A DNA stretch of 64,000 bases from assembly GCA_017463255.1 (NCBI GenBank), contig JAFTPP010000011.1, positions 124,001 to 188,000 on the forward strand. Reading direction: 5' to 3'. Source of the stretch: Lachnospiraceae bacterium (GTDB taxonomy: Bacteria > Bacillota > Clostridia > Lachnospirales > Lachnospiraceae). Position numbers and translations under genes: made by a program. Shown piece by piece: positions 35,072 through 44,333 of the stretch (its first letter is position 1; each line of letters starts with the position of its first letter). The notes under the pieces were generated by a model. That model was not told the DNA's origin and made no database searches. It saw only the letters and a program-made list of their open reading frames with translations.

Positions 35072-36820
35072 ATGTTAGAAACAATTAAGAAATTAGGCAA
35101 AGTTTTAAATAAAAAACAGAAAAGCCGTGTGGCTATTTTAGCGGTAATGATAGTAATAGGCGGTTTATTAGAGACCTTCAGCGTGTCTTTGATATTCCCT
35201 CTTGTTACAGCCATTACGGAAGAAAATGCATTTACAGAGAATGGATTAGTAGTATTTATCAGTGACCTTTTTAACATTCCTGACTTGCGTACTTTTGTAA
35301 TTATCATGCTGTTTGCATTAGCAGCCATGTTTATCCTTAAAAATGTATACATGTTAGTGCTTTACTATGTACAGCACAGCTTTATCACAAATAGTCAGTA
35401 CCGTACATCAAGAGATTTGTTACAGATGTATTTGAATAAACCCTATTCCTTCTTTTTGACGGCCAACACATCGGATTTACTCCGTACCATTTACGGAGAC
35501 TCTTCCAGTGTATTTTCACTGTTATTACAGTATTTGCAGATTCTTACAGAAGTTGTGGTGGCGTTATGCTTGGGAATGGTTATCTTAATATCGGATGTTT
35601 TGATGACCGTTGTTGTAGTGGGGGTTATGGGCTTCTTTATGTTTGGAAGCAATTTTGTCCTAAAAAAGAGAATCCGCAAGATTGGGGAAAACAGCAGAAT
35701 TAAGCAGAGCCTTATGTATAAGAGTATTCTGCAATCCGTTACAAGTATTAAGGATGTTAAGGTTTTTGCAAAAGAGGATTCTTTTATGAAATCCTATAAG
35801 CTTCATGGGAAAGAGTATTATCATCTGGTAAGGGATAACAATGTGTTTAGCTCTATTCCCAAGTTAGTCGTGGAAGCAGCATGCATGAGCGGTATTCTTG
35901 TATATATGGCGGTGATGATTATGGCAGGTGGTGAGCTTACGGCAATGTTACCACAGCTTACGGCGTTTGCTCTTGTGGCTATGCGATTGATGCCTTGTGC
36001 CAGCAGAGTAAGTACCTATCTTGCTAATGCAGAGTATTATAAACCGGCGTTAGAGTATATTGCGGCAAATGCAGATTTTGCCCAGTTTATGAAAATGAAT
36101 GAAGCAGGCGTGAAGGATGCTGATTCAAAGCAGGTTCCTATGCCTTTAAAAGAAAAGATTACATTAAAGGGTATTACCTTTAAGTATGAAAATACAGATA
36201 AGTATATTTTTGAAAATGCAGACATGGAAGTGAAGGTAGGAGAATCCGTAGGAATCGTAGGTTCTTCCGGAGCTGGAAAAACCACTATCGTGGACATCCT
36301 GTTAGGCTTACTCCAAGCAGAATCAGGGACTATTTTATGCGATGGTAAAGATGTTAAGGCGGATTATGCTTCGTGGCTTGCTAACATCGGATATATTCCT
36401 CAGACCATCAGCCTGATTGATGATACCATCCGTGCTAATGTAGCCTTTGGTTATATGGAAGGAACTTTTGAAGATGAGCGCGTATGGAAAGTGTTAGAGG
36501 AAGCTCAGTTAAGAGAGTTTGTGGAACAGTTACCGGATGGCTTGGATACCAAGGTTGGTGAACGCGGTGTCAGATTATCAGGTGGTCAGCGTCAGCGTAT
36601 CGGAATTGCAAGAGCGTTATTCCATAATCCGGAATTGTTGATTCTTGATGAAGCAACTTCTGCCCTTGATAATGACACGGAAGCTGCCATTATGGAAGCA
36701 ATTAATCATTTTCATGGTAAGAAAACCATGCTTATTATAGCACACAGACTTAAAACTATTGAGAATTGTGATGTGATATATAGAGTTGAAAATGGAAAGA
36801 TTACCAGAGAAAGCAGGTAA
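35072..36820 (+). CDS. ABC transporter, PglK-like lipid-linked glycan flippase (second copy)
   Basis: A 582-residue half-transporter that parallels the one at 5515 over its whole length. It has six N-terminal helices, then Walker A GSSGAGKTT near residue 396, signature LSGGQRQR near 500, Walker B LLILDEATSALD near 523, and the IIAHRL switch histidine. Even short connecting segments are shared (MRLMPCA, GLDT-GERG-RLSGG). A second flippase in the same locus suggests two separate lipid-linked glycans or a subunit pair forming a heterodimer. The ATG follows GGGAG. The next gene begins five bases after its stop. Confidence 0.85.
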   Translation: MLETIKKLGKVLNKKQKSRVAILAVMIVIGGLLETFSVSLIFPLVTAITEENAFTENGLVVFISDLFNIPDLRTFVIIMLFALAAMFILKNVYMLVLYYVQHSFITNSQYRTSRDLLQMYLNKPYSFFLTANTSDLLRTIYGDSSSVFSLLLQYLQILTEVVVALCLGMVILISDVLMTVVVVGVMGFFMFGSNFVLKKRIRKIGENSRIKQSLMYKSILQSVTSIKDVKVFAKEDSFMKSYKLHGKEYYHLVRDNNVFSSIPKLVVEAACMSGILVYMAVMIMAGGELTAMLPQLTAFALVAMRLMPCASRVSTYLANAEYYKPALEYIAANADFAQFMKMNEAGVKDADSKQVPMPLKEKITLKGITFKYENTDKYIFENADMEVKVGESVGIVGSSGAGKTTIVDILLGLLQAESGTILCDGKDVKADYASWLANIGYIPQTISLIDDTIRANVAFGYMEGTFEDERVWKVLEEAQLREFVEQLPDGLDTKVGERGVRLSGGQRQRIGIARALFHNPELLILDEATSALDNDTEAAIMEAINHFHGKKTMLIIAHRLKTIENCDVIYRVENGKITRESR

Positions 36821-36824
36821 TAAG

Positions 36825-38354
36825 ATGGAACTGAATTTATTTTTTGAGGGTGTTGACTCTATTGGCGGATACCAGTCGAGACTATTACAAGCCATTGATG
36901 ATGAAGTTCATTTTAATAAATGTATTTGTACAGTAAAAGCAGCAGATGATTTGGATGTATATGATGAGGACAAGTATATTCCCATTAATTATGATATCTG
37001 CGAACGTAACCGTTATGAAGAATATTATGATATGAATTCTTTGTTACCTTTGGATAAAGAGATTTTAGAAAAGATGCTTCCTTATGAATCTACGGCAATG
37101 AAAATGCTTGTAAGAAATATGGAACGTGATATCTATACTTATGATGAGAGTAAGCGATTATACTTAAATCATTTGCGATTTTGGAATCACATGTTTGTGA
37201 GCCATCAGATTAACTATGTGGTGCAGGTATGTGTGCCGCATCATTGTCATGATTATATCATTTATGCCTTAGCAAAGATTTATGGGTGCGGATTAATGGT
37301 GCTTGAAATGACCAGCATCAGGCATCATTACATATCAGCTCCTGATATGTATAAAATCAATGAAGAGTTACAGGCTAAATATGAAGAATGCCGTAAAGGA
37401 ACTGATTTTTCTTTATCAGAGCCTGTTGAAAAATATTATCAGGCCCTTTTGTTAGAAAACAGAAATGTAGACAAGAGTTTTTTGCATGGAAATACCAAAA
37501 AAGAAAAACATGTAAAGAACATGCAAAATATTTATTATCAGTACTTTACCAAGAAGAGTATCTGGAAACGTAATAAGAGTAAAATTAAAAAGCTTGTATT
37601 AAATGGAATCTTAAAATTTAATGGAGCAGAAATAAAGAAACAAAAGGCAATTATCAGACAAGATTTGGATTATGTGAAAAGAGCCCGTATTAAGCAGAGA
37701 CAGATGCGGGATATCAACTATTTTAATTCATTAACTGAGGAAGCAGATTATTCTAAGCCATATGTTATATATTTCCTTCATTATCAACCGGAAGCTACAA
37801 CGCTTCCTTTGGCAGGTGTATTTGTAGAGCAGGAATTGGTAATCGCATTACTTGCAGAAGAGTTAGAAAAGCAAGGAATTGAACTGTGGGTAAAAGATCA
37901 TTATGTTCAGGCTTGTAGAACCAAAAACTTTTATGACACTCTTAAGAATACCAAAAATGTACGACTTATTCATACTTCAATGAATTCGTTGGAATTAATG
38001 GAGAAGAGCTTGGCAACAGCTACCTGTAACGGAAGTATTATTCAGGAGTCCATTTTTAACTTAAAACCTGTTTTTGCATTTGGAAACGGTCCCTTTGTCG
38101 GAGCACCGGGTACTTTTGTGTGTGGAAGCAGAGAGGATGTCAGAAAAGCAGTAGAACAGCTTAAAGAAGATTATAAGATAGATAAACAAGATGTCAGGGC
38201 GTATTTAAAAGCATTTGATGAACTGAAGGTTTATACAAATATCTATGTTTCTTATAGTAATTTACCATGCGATTTAAGTGAAGAGGAAAGTATAAGAAAT
38301 ATGAAAGAGGCAGTTGTTCCGAGAATAAATAAGCATCTGTCTACACTAGAGTAA
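36825..38354 (+). CDS. Capsule-synthesis protein with KpsC/KpsS-like C-terminal domain
   Basis: A 509-residue cytoplasmic protein. The first 300 residues are not recognisable. The C-terminal 200 resemble the capsule-synthesis (KpsC/KpsS, CMP-Kdo transferase) domain: YFLHYQPEATTLPLAGVFVEQ, LWVKDHYVQ (H359, in place of KEHP), NVRLIHTSM, and CNGSIIQESIFNLKPVFAFG. Known members transfer CMP-activated ulosonic acids, so this is a second candidate for using the CMP-sugar made by the pse genes (inference). A KpsC/S-like protein in a Gram-positive locus lacking the rest of an ABC capsule exporter is unusual. The start at 36825 is five bases after the ABC gene. The reading frame is open from 36786. 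Confidence 0.65.
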   Translation: MELNLFFEGVDSIGGYQSRLLQAIDDEVHFNKCICTVKAADDLDVYDEDKYIPINYDICERNRYEEYYDMNSLLPLDKEILEKMLPYESTAMKMLVRNMERDIYTYDESKRLYLNHLRFWNHMFVSHQINYVVQVCVPHHCHDYIIYALAKIYGCGLMVLEMTSIRHHYISAPDMYKINEELQAKYEECRKGTDFSLSEPVEKYYQALLLENRNVDKSFLHGNTKKEKHVKNMQNIYYQYFTKKSIWKRNKSKIKKLVLNGILKFNGAEIKKQKAIIRQDLDYVKRARIKQRQMRDINYFNSLTEEADYSKPYVIYFLHYQPEATTLPLAGVFVEQELVIALLAEELEKQGIELWVKDHYVQACRTKNFYDTLKNTKNVRLIHTSMNSLELMEKSLATATCNGSIIQESIFNLKPVFAFGNGPFVGAPGTFVCGSREDVRKAVEQLKEDYKIDKQDVRAYLKAFDELKVYTNIYVSYSNLPCDLSEEESIRNMKEAVVPRINKHLSTLE

Positions 38355-38388
38355 CAAGTGTTGTATTAAAGAGTGATTGGAGTTAAGC

Positions 38389-39306
38389 ATGGCTAAAGTT
38401 CCATACATTGACGACCTCTTTTTAATGGGAGAGGCCTTTGGTAACAGAAGATATGAAAAATTGCATGATGAGATTATAAACCGCAAAGCTTCTATGACGG
38501 AGTATGTGGAATGGAACGGAGAAGTTTTTGGTTTCCTAATTCATGATAATGGGGTTTTAGTTAAGCTATATGATATGCCTGTTAAGGTGGTTCGTTTTTT
38601 CTTTAGCTGTGTTGATACTTTGCATGAGGAAAAGCAACAGCAGATAATGGAAGAGTTATTTGCAAAGTTAGAAACAAGGCTTAAGTCAGAAAAGGTGTAT
38701 TATCAGTTGAGATTGCCGGGGCATGTGGTGGATGCTATGAAAGCATTCCAAAAAATAACGGACAAGGGTATTTTTTGTGGTGGAACAACCTATTATTCTG
38801 ATGAGGGCGTTCGTACCATTCTTCCGGAAGTGCCGGAATATCTACAGATTTACTTTGCAAATAAAGAGGAACTTCTTGCGAACAGAGAAGAAGTGTTAGC
38901 TCTTGCAAGAGATTCCTTTAGAGAGTATCAGGGGCAGTATCATATTTCAGGTGTTACGGATATGAAAGCCGGAGATATTTACGAGAATTGGATTCAATCA
39001 GAATTGACAGAAGAAAGCGAGAAGAAAATTCTTCTTGCAAGAAAAGATAATAAGATAGTAGGATTTTGTATTCTTCACGAAGAAGAAACAGGGATGGATT
39101 GGGAGTTATCAGCGGTTTCGGATAAGTGCCGCGGATACGGAATTTATAAACTTATGGCATCAGAGTTAATCCGTTATGCTAATAAGAGAAATAAATTCTT
39201 TTATTCCAGTACACAGTTAGATAATTATATTTCACAAAGAACATGGGCTTCTCTTGGTATGAAGCCGTTTTATACAATTTACAATATTCATTATGATATG
39301 CGCTAA
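38389..39306 (+). CDS. GNAT-family N-acetyltransferase
   Basis: A 305-residue protein. The C-terminal 120 residues form a GNAT fold: KILLARKDNKIVGFCIL, then an acetyl-CoA loop like SDKCRGYGIYKLM (the R/Q-x-x-G-x-G/A position), and WASLGMKPFYTIYNIHY at the end. The N-terminal 180 residues are unassigned and may be a second, degenerate GNAT domain. It is longer than PseH (about 170 residues), but it is the only clear GNAT near the pse genes, so it must be considered as an acetyl donor in that pathway. The ATG at 38389 has TTGGAG ahead. A TTG at 38377 is in frame. Confidence 0.75.
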   Translation: MAKVPYIDDLFLMGEAFGNRRYEKLHDEIINRKASMTEYVEWNGEVFGFLIHDNGVLVKLYDMPVKVVRFFFSCVDTLHEEKQQQIMEELFAKLETRLKSEKVYYQLRLPGHVVDAMKAFQKITDKGIFCGGTTYYSDEGVRTILPEVPEYLQIYFANKEELLANREEVLALARDSFREYQGQYHISGVTDMKAGDIYENWIQSELTEESEKKILLARKDNKIVGFCILHEEETGMDWELSAVSDKCRGYGIYKLMASELIRYANKRNKFFYSSTQLDNYISQRTWASLGMKPFYTIYNIHYDMR

Positions 39307-39326
39307 AAGCGCATGAAAGGACAAGA

Positions 39327-40910
39327 ATGCCAACAGTTGCGATTAGTAATTGGTTCAAAAAAGTGAATAAGAATGCACTCCATGCCATGGTTGTGGCAAT
39401 GGTTGTAGGAATTATTACCCATCTTTTTGTTTTGACGAACAAAGTGTTTAATTACAATGAGTTTTCGGTGTTGTTTTTAGACAAGGAAGAGATGACCTTG
39501 GGAAGAATGGCAGAAGGACGTTGGTTTGTGGGTTTTATCGGTCAGCTGGTGGGTGATAACTACAGTATGCAGATGGTAACCGGCATCATAGGTATTGTCT
39601 TGATTGCACTGGCAGCAGGAATGATAGTAAGTGTTTTAGATATTACTAATAAACTGTATGCTATTTTGACAGGATGTGTGTTGGTAGTTTTTCCTGCTAT
39701 TACAAGCTTTATGACATTTACCCAGCTTGGAGATGCGTGGTTTTTGTCCGTTTTTCTTGCTGTCTTGGCAGTATATCTGACAGAAAAAAAGAAATGGGGG
39801 CATTTTGCAGGACTTGTGATGGTAGGTCTGTCTTTGGCAATCCATCAGGCTTATGTGTCTGTTACGATTGCTTTTATGTTCCTTGTGATTTTTAGAGACG
39901 TATATGAACAGGGTAAATCATGGAAGGATTTATTTCCTAAAATCGGAAAATATTTAATCATTCTTGTGGGCGGATTTATCTTTTATTATATTGGTGTTAA
40001 AGTAAGCGCCGCTTTGTTTGATTATAGTTTGTCCTCTTATCATGGTATTAATGAGATGACAAGTTTTACACCAAAGGGAATTGCCAAAGGAATGGTATAT
40101 TCCTATATCTATTTCCTTGAGTATTTCTTTACGACCAAATACCTTTTTTCTTATGTGTGGGTGGTAATTGATATATTGTTGGCAATCAGTCTGATTTATT
40201 ACATTCTGTGTTCGGTTATAAAGAGCTTTAAGGGTGGCGTAAAAAGTCAGGGAATATTAAAAATTCTGTTATTTGTGCTGCTTCCCCTTGGAATGAACGG
40301 ATTACCTGTTTTGCTTGCAGACAGAGTGGGAGCAGGTGTAGACCGGTATATGATGTATTCTTTGGTACTTTTGTGGGTGTTAGTCCTATTTATAGCTGAC
40401 CGCATGGAAGGAAAGGATACAGAACCATGTATAGGTAAAAAAATATGTTTATGGGTGATTACCATAGGAATTGCCCTTCACATCGGACATGATTATGTGA
40501 TAGACAATCAGGCATATTATAGAGCCCATGCTGCGACTGAACAGACTACCTCGTATTTGAATCGTGTGGCGGCAAAAATGGAAGCTACAGAGGGGTGGAG
40601 TGCTGAAACTCCGGTATATTTTGTGACAGACGGAGAATTGTTTGGTAATTATGAAGTAGTGCTGAAAGAGTTTGAAGATCTCGCCGAAATGCGGGGAACA
40701 GCTTATGAGCCCAATTATAATGCACCGGGAATTGCCCGTTTTATGCAGTATTATTTCCATTTTCCGGTAACCCTTGCGTCGGAAGAACAGATTGAACAAA
40801 TACAGTCCGACGAGGCATATCAGAAGATGGGTATGTATCCCGCAGCAGATTCCGTGCAGATGATTAACGGGGTTTTGGTAGTAAAGCTTTCGGATGTGGA
40901 AATACAATAA
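39327..40910 (+). CDS. GtrII-like membrane glucosyltransferase
   Basis: A 527-residue integral membrane protein of the Glucos_trans_II type, with about ten helices and a C-terminal soluble tail of about 110 residues. The first outer loop has an acidic stretch ahead of GRWFVGFIGQLVGD. This is followed by TQLGDAWFLSVFLAVLAVYL and LSLAIHQAYVSV, which match GtrII proteins. GtrII enzymes move glucose or a related sugar from undecaprenyl phosphate to a surface glycan. The following gene encodes a GtrB-like enzyme, giving the classic GtrB/GtrII pair. No GtrA-type flippase lies beside them. AAAGGA precedes the ATG. Confidence 0.82.
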   Translation: MPTVAISNWFKKVNKNALHAMVVAMVVGIITHLFVLTNKVFNYNEFSVLFLDKEEMTLGRMAEGRWFVGFIGQLVGDNYSMQMVTGIIGIVLIALAAGMIVSVLDITNKLYAILTGCVLVVFPAITSFMTFTQLGDAWFLSVFLAVLAVYLTEKKKWGHFAGLVMVGLSLAIHQAYVSVTIAFMFLVIFRDVYEQGKSWKDLFPKIGKYLIILVGGFIFYYIGVKVSAALFDYSLSSYHGINEMTSFTPKGIAKGMVYSYIYFLEYFFTTKYLFSYVWVVIDILLAISLIYYILCSVIKSFKGGVKSQGILKILLFVLLPLGMNGLPVLLADRVGAGVDRYMMYSLVLLWVLVLFIADRMEGKDTEPCIGKKICLWVITIGIALHIGHDYVIDNQAYYRAHAATEQTTSYLNRVAAKMEATEGWSAETPVYFVTDGELFGNYEVVLKEFEDLAEMRGTAYEPNYNAPGIARFMQYYFHFPVTLASEEQIEQIQSDEAYQKMGMYPAADSVQMINGVLVVKLSDVEIQ

Positions 40911-40926
40911 CCTAAGGAGGTTTGTC

Positions 40927-41871
40927 ATGGAAAAGATATCATTTGTGATTCCATGTTATCGTTCTGAAAATACCATTGAAAAGGTAATACAGGATATTTA
41001 TAATTTTGAAAAAAGCTATACAGGGTATGAGATAGAGATTGTTCTTGTGAATGATAATTCTCCGGACAATGTATGGGATGTTATTACAGCATTAACCAAT
41101 AAGGACAGCAGAATTAAGGCAGTACGATTGCTTCGTAATTTTGGACAGCATGCCGCCCTTATGGCAGGTTATAATGTATGTACCGGCGATTATGTGGCGA
41201 CCATTGATGATGACGGACAGACTCCTGTAGACCAGACAAGCATTCTTATGGATAAGCTGTTAGAAGGCTTCGATGTAGTATATGGAAAATATGAAGAAAG
41301 AAAAGACAGTATTTTCCGTAAATTAGGTACAAAGTTAAATAATATGATGTCTAAGTCCTTACTTGGAAAACCTAAGGATTTGCAGCTTACAAGCTTCTTT
41401 GTGGCAAGAAAAGCCGTTATTAAGGAAATCTGTCAGTATAAAAATGCTTTTCCGTATATCTGGGGATTGGTGCTTAGGACAACAAAAAGTATTACCAATG
41501 CAACCATTAAACATAATAACCGTTTAGAAGGGGAATCAGGATATACATTAGGTAAGCTTATTAACCTTTGGATGAACGGATTTACAGCCTTTTCCGTAAA
41601 ACCCCTTCGTATTTCGGCTGGGATTGGTGTGCTTTTTTCGGGAATCGGATTGATAGGAATTATCTATGTTATCGTAGATAAGCTACTCCATCCGTCCATT
41701 TCTGCAGGTTATAGTTCATTGATGGCGGTACTGTTAATTATTGGAGGACTACTCTTATTGTCATTAGGATTAATAGGGGAATATGTAGGACGTATCTATA
41801 TGTGTATTAATGCAACACCACAGTTCATCGTGCGTGATACCCTTAATGTGGAAAAAGAGGAAAGCAAATGA
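40927..41871 (+). CDS. GtrB-like undecaprenyl-phosphate glycosyltransferase (GT2, second copy)
   Basis: A 314-residue enzyme closely similar to that at 14493. Shared segments include SFVIPCYRS, NDNSPDN, NFGQHAALMAG, DDDGQTP, GLVLRTTKSI, and two C-terminal membrane hairpins ending LGLIGEYVGRIY. It would load a sugar onto undecaprenyl phosphate for the adjacent GtrII-like transferase. AAGGAGG lies six bases before the ATG at 40927. The frame is open from 40894 inside the previous gene. Its end overlaps the next start (ATGA), coupling it to the 2,3-dehydratase gene. Confidence 0.86.
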   Translation: MEKISFVIPCYRSENTIEKVIQDIYNFEKSYTGYEIEIVLVNDNSPDNVWDVITALTNKDSRIKAVRLLRNFGQHAALMAGYNVCTGDYVATIDDDGQTPVDQTSILMDKLLEGFDVVYGKYEERKDSIFRKLGTKLNNMMSKSLLGKPKDLQLTSFFVARKAVIKEICQYKNAFPYIWGLVLRTTKSITNATIKHNNRLEGESGYTLGKLINLWMNGFTAFSVKPLRISAGIGVLFSGIGLIGIIYVIVDKLLHPSISAGYSSLMAVLLIIGGLLLLSLGLIGEYVGRIYMCINATPQFIVRDTLNVEKEESK

Positions 41872-43268
41872 ATCAGATAATGCTTAAATTGTTAGATTCC
41901 TGGAGTAATAGGGAAGGGAATGTAAATTCTACCAAGGAGTTACTTGACTGGATTCAACAATTAAATGAAACAACCAAAGTGGAGATTAATGAAACCAGTG
42001 TAAACGAGGATTCTTTCTGGTTTTATGATGATTACCGTGGTGAGATTTTAAACAGAAAGAGAAGTTTTTTCTCCATTGTTGGAGTCCGCTATTTTGAAAA
42101 TGAAGAATTTGTAACAGAACAGCCAATCATCCTGCAAAAGGAGATTGGCTATCTTGGCATTATTGCAAAAGAGATAAATGGGGTTTTAAATTTCCTCATG
42201 CAGGCAAAAATTGAGCCGGGGAATGTGAATTGTGTGCAGATTTCCCCGACCATTCAGGCGACAAAAAGTAACTTTACAAGAGCCCATGGGGGAAGATTGC
42301 CATTTTATTTTGAATATTTTGAAAAAGCTTCTCAGAATGGAAAAGTTTTGTATGATCAGATCCAATCAGAGCAGGGGAGCCGTTTTGACGGAAAGAGAAA
42401 CCGTAATATTATATTACTGATTGATAAAGAGATTCCGGTTTATGATAACTATCGCTGGATGACCTTGGGACAGATTAAAGAGCTTATGGCAATTGACAAC
42501 CTGGTAAATATGGATACCAGAACTGTGTTATCCGGAATTCCTTTTGTTACATATCATGTGAATGATGAGACGTGTAAAGAAATGGAAGACTTTTTTAAGG
42601 ATAAGGCTTTGATGAAGTCGATTTTTGTAACCAATGTGAGTGATTCTTTATCGAAGATTACACCAATAATCAATGATTATAAAATGTTTTGCGATGTGGA
42701 GCGGATTATGGTTCCGTTAAACCAGTTAGTGGACTGGAAGGTAACAGATTACGGTATCCATTGTAAAAAAGATGCTGACTTTAGTGTAGGATACTATGAT
42801 ATTCATATTAACGGCCGTGAAGTACAGCATTGGTTACAGCCATTGTTTAAGGCAAATAAAGAGGCAATGTTTGCGTTGTTTACCTGTGTTGAAGAGGGTG
42901 TCCGTAAATTCTTAATTACCGTAAAGCCTGAAATCGGTTGTTTTGATAAGGCAGAGTTTGGGCCTACCATTCAAGAGGGGATTACCCTTGGACGTAAAGA
43001 TGATATTGAACTTGCACTTTATAAGGTGATAAATAACCATCTACAGAATAAACGGGGAATTATGAAGGATGTGATTCTCTCGGAAGAGGGGGGACGATTC
43101 TATCATGAACAGAACAGAAATGTGATTATTGAGATTGAAAAGTCTGAATTGCCTGAATTGCCGGCAAATTACGTTTGGGTAGATTACTGTTGCCTGAATT
43201 ATCTGGTGCAGGTAAATAATGTGTTAAATATTCAGCTTAGGAATCTCATGTCCTTAATTGATTTATAA
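41868..43268 (+). CDS. NDP-hexose 2,3-dehydratase
   Basis: A 466-residue protein of the TylX3/EvaA/GraOrf27 family, which removes the C2 hydroxyl of dTDP-4-keto-6-deoxyglucose to start 2,6-dideoxysugar synthesis. It consists of two related halves, as the family does. The first shows FWFYDD, FFSIVGVRYF, the hallmark FLMQAKIEPGN (about 110-120), PTIQATKSNFTRAHGG and SEQGSRFDGKRNRN. The second shows weaker copies (FLITVKPEIG, PTIQEG, SEEGGRFYHEQNRN). The family is best known from antibiotic clusters of actinomycetes. Substrate would come from RmlB (63691). The next gene is a matching 3-ketoreductase, which strongly supports the call. Confidence 0.9.
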   Translation: MNQIMLKLLDSWSNREGNVNSTKELLDWIQQLNETTKVEINETSVNEDSFWFYDDYRGEILNRKRSFFSIVGVRYFENEEFVTEQPIILQKEIGYLGIIAKEINGVLNFLMQAKIEPGNVNCVQISPTIQATKSNFTRAHGGRLPFYFEYFEKASQNGKVLYDQIQSEQGSRFDGKRNRNIILLIDKEIPVYDNYRWMTLGQIKELMAIDNLVNMDTRTVLSGIPFVTYHVNDETCKEMEDFFKDKALMKSIFVTNVSDSLSKITPIINDYKMFCDVERIMVPLNQLVDWKVTDYGIHCKKDADFSVGYYDIHINGREVQHWLQPLFKANKEAMFALFTCVEEGVRKFLITVKPEIGCFDKAEFGPTIQEGITLGRKDDIELALYKVINNHLQNKRGIMKDVILSEEGGRFYHEQNRNVIIEIEKSELPELPANYVWVDYCCLNYLVQVNNVLNIQLRNLMSLIDL

Positions 43269-43288
43269 TATGTAATGGAGTGGAATTT

Positions 43289-44317
43289 ATGCGTATTGGA
43301 ATTATTTGTCCTTCGGAGATCGCTTTCAGACGATTTCTGCCGGCTTTACAGAAAATAGAAGAAATCGAATATGTAGGTGTAGCGTATGCTACCTTACCGG
43401 AATGGTATGGTAAAGATACTGAGATAAAACCGGGGATGGAGAAGATCTTAGAGGTAGAAAAGGAAAAGGCGGATAAGTTTGTAGAAGCTTACGGCGGCAA
43501 GGTATTTTCCGGTTATGAAGCAATGCTTTCGTCAGGAGAAATTGATGCAGTCTACTTGCCGTTGCCACCGGCACTTCACTATGCTTGGGCTAAGCTTGCA
43601 TTAGAGAAAGGACTTCATGTGCTGGTTGAAAAACCATCTACCACGAAGCTTTCTGATACGGAAGAATTGGTGCGGCTTGCCATAGAAAAAGGGCTTGCGC
43701 TCCATGAAAACTATATGTTTGCGTATCATACACAACTTGATACCGTTAGAGAAGTAATGGATAAGGGTGAACTGGGTACAGTGAGACTTATTCGTGTGGA
43801 TTTTGGATTCCCAAGAAGAGCGGCAGGAGATTTCAGATACAATAAAAAGTTAGGCGGAGGCGCTTTGCTTGATTGTGGTGGTTATACCTTAAAATATGCA
43901 GATATGCTGTTAGATAAAAAGGCAGTCATTGATTCTGCAAAGGTGGTATATGATAAAGACGTGGAAGTTGAGATGTTTGGTACGGCCATGTTATCTAATG
44001 ATGCAGGAAAAATTGTTCAGGTTGCATTTGGCATGGACAATGATTACCGTTGCAGCATTAACGTATGGGGTAGTACAGGAACTCTTACCAGCAACCGTAT
44101 TTTAACTGCACCGGATGGTTTTGCACCAACATATATGATTAGCCGTAACGGAAAAGAAGAAGTCTTTACCATGGAAGCGGATGATACATTTACTAAGTCA
44201 ATCAGACATTTTTGTGAATGTGTTAATAATTCTAAAGTGCGTACAGAAACCTACGAGGCTTTGTTACATCAGGAAAGACTTGTGGAAGAGTTTATGAAGC
44301 TTGCGGGAATGAAGTAA
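43289..44317 (+). CDS. Gfo/Idh/MocA oxidoreductase, probable NDP-hexose 3-ketoreductase
   Basis: A 342-residue NAD(P)-dependent enzyme. The N-terminal Rossmann fold begins RIGIICPSEIAFRRFLPAL. EKP (E114-K115-P116, in VLVEKPSTTK) is the catalytic and cofactor motif of this family. HENYMFAYH and GGGALLDCGGY follow. Members such as KijD10 and TylC1 reduce the C3 keto group formed after 2,3-dehydration. Adjacency to the dehydratase (20 bp) makes that role likely and gives dTDP-4-keto-2,6-dideoxyhexose. No separate C4 ketoreductase is visible, so the final sugar could be reduced elsewhere or aminated, for example by WecE. GGAG is eight bases before the ATG. A GTG at 43280 is also in frame. Confidence 0.85.
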   Translation: MRIGIICPSEIAFRRFLPALQKIEEIEYVGVAYATLPEWYGKDTEIKPGMEKILEVEKEKADKFVEAYGGKVFSGYEAMLSSGEIDAVYLPLPPALHYAWAKLALEKGLHVLVEKPSTTKLSDTEELVRLAIEKGLALHENYMFAYHTQLDTVREVMDKGELGTVRLIRVDFGFPRRAAGDFRYNKKLGGGALLDCGGYTLKYADMLLDKKAVIDSAKVVYDKDVEVEMFGTAMLSNDAGKIVQVAFGMDNDYRCSINVWGSTGTLTSNRILTAPDGFAPTYMISRNGKEEVFTMEADDTFTKSIRHFCECVNNSKVRTETYEALLHQERLVEEFMKLAGMK

Positions 44318-44333
44318 TGTGAGGAATAGAAGG

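Noticed and set aside
40449-40928. Minus-strand open frame of 159 codons
   Set aside because: Antisense to the end of the GtrII-like gene, with no start context and no recognisable domain.
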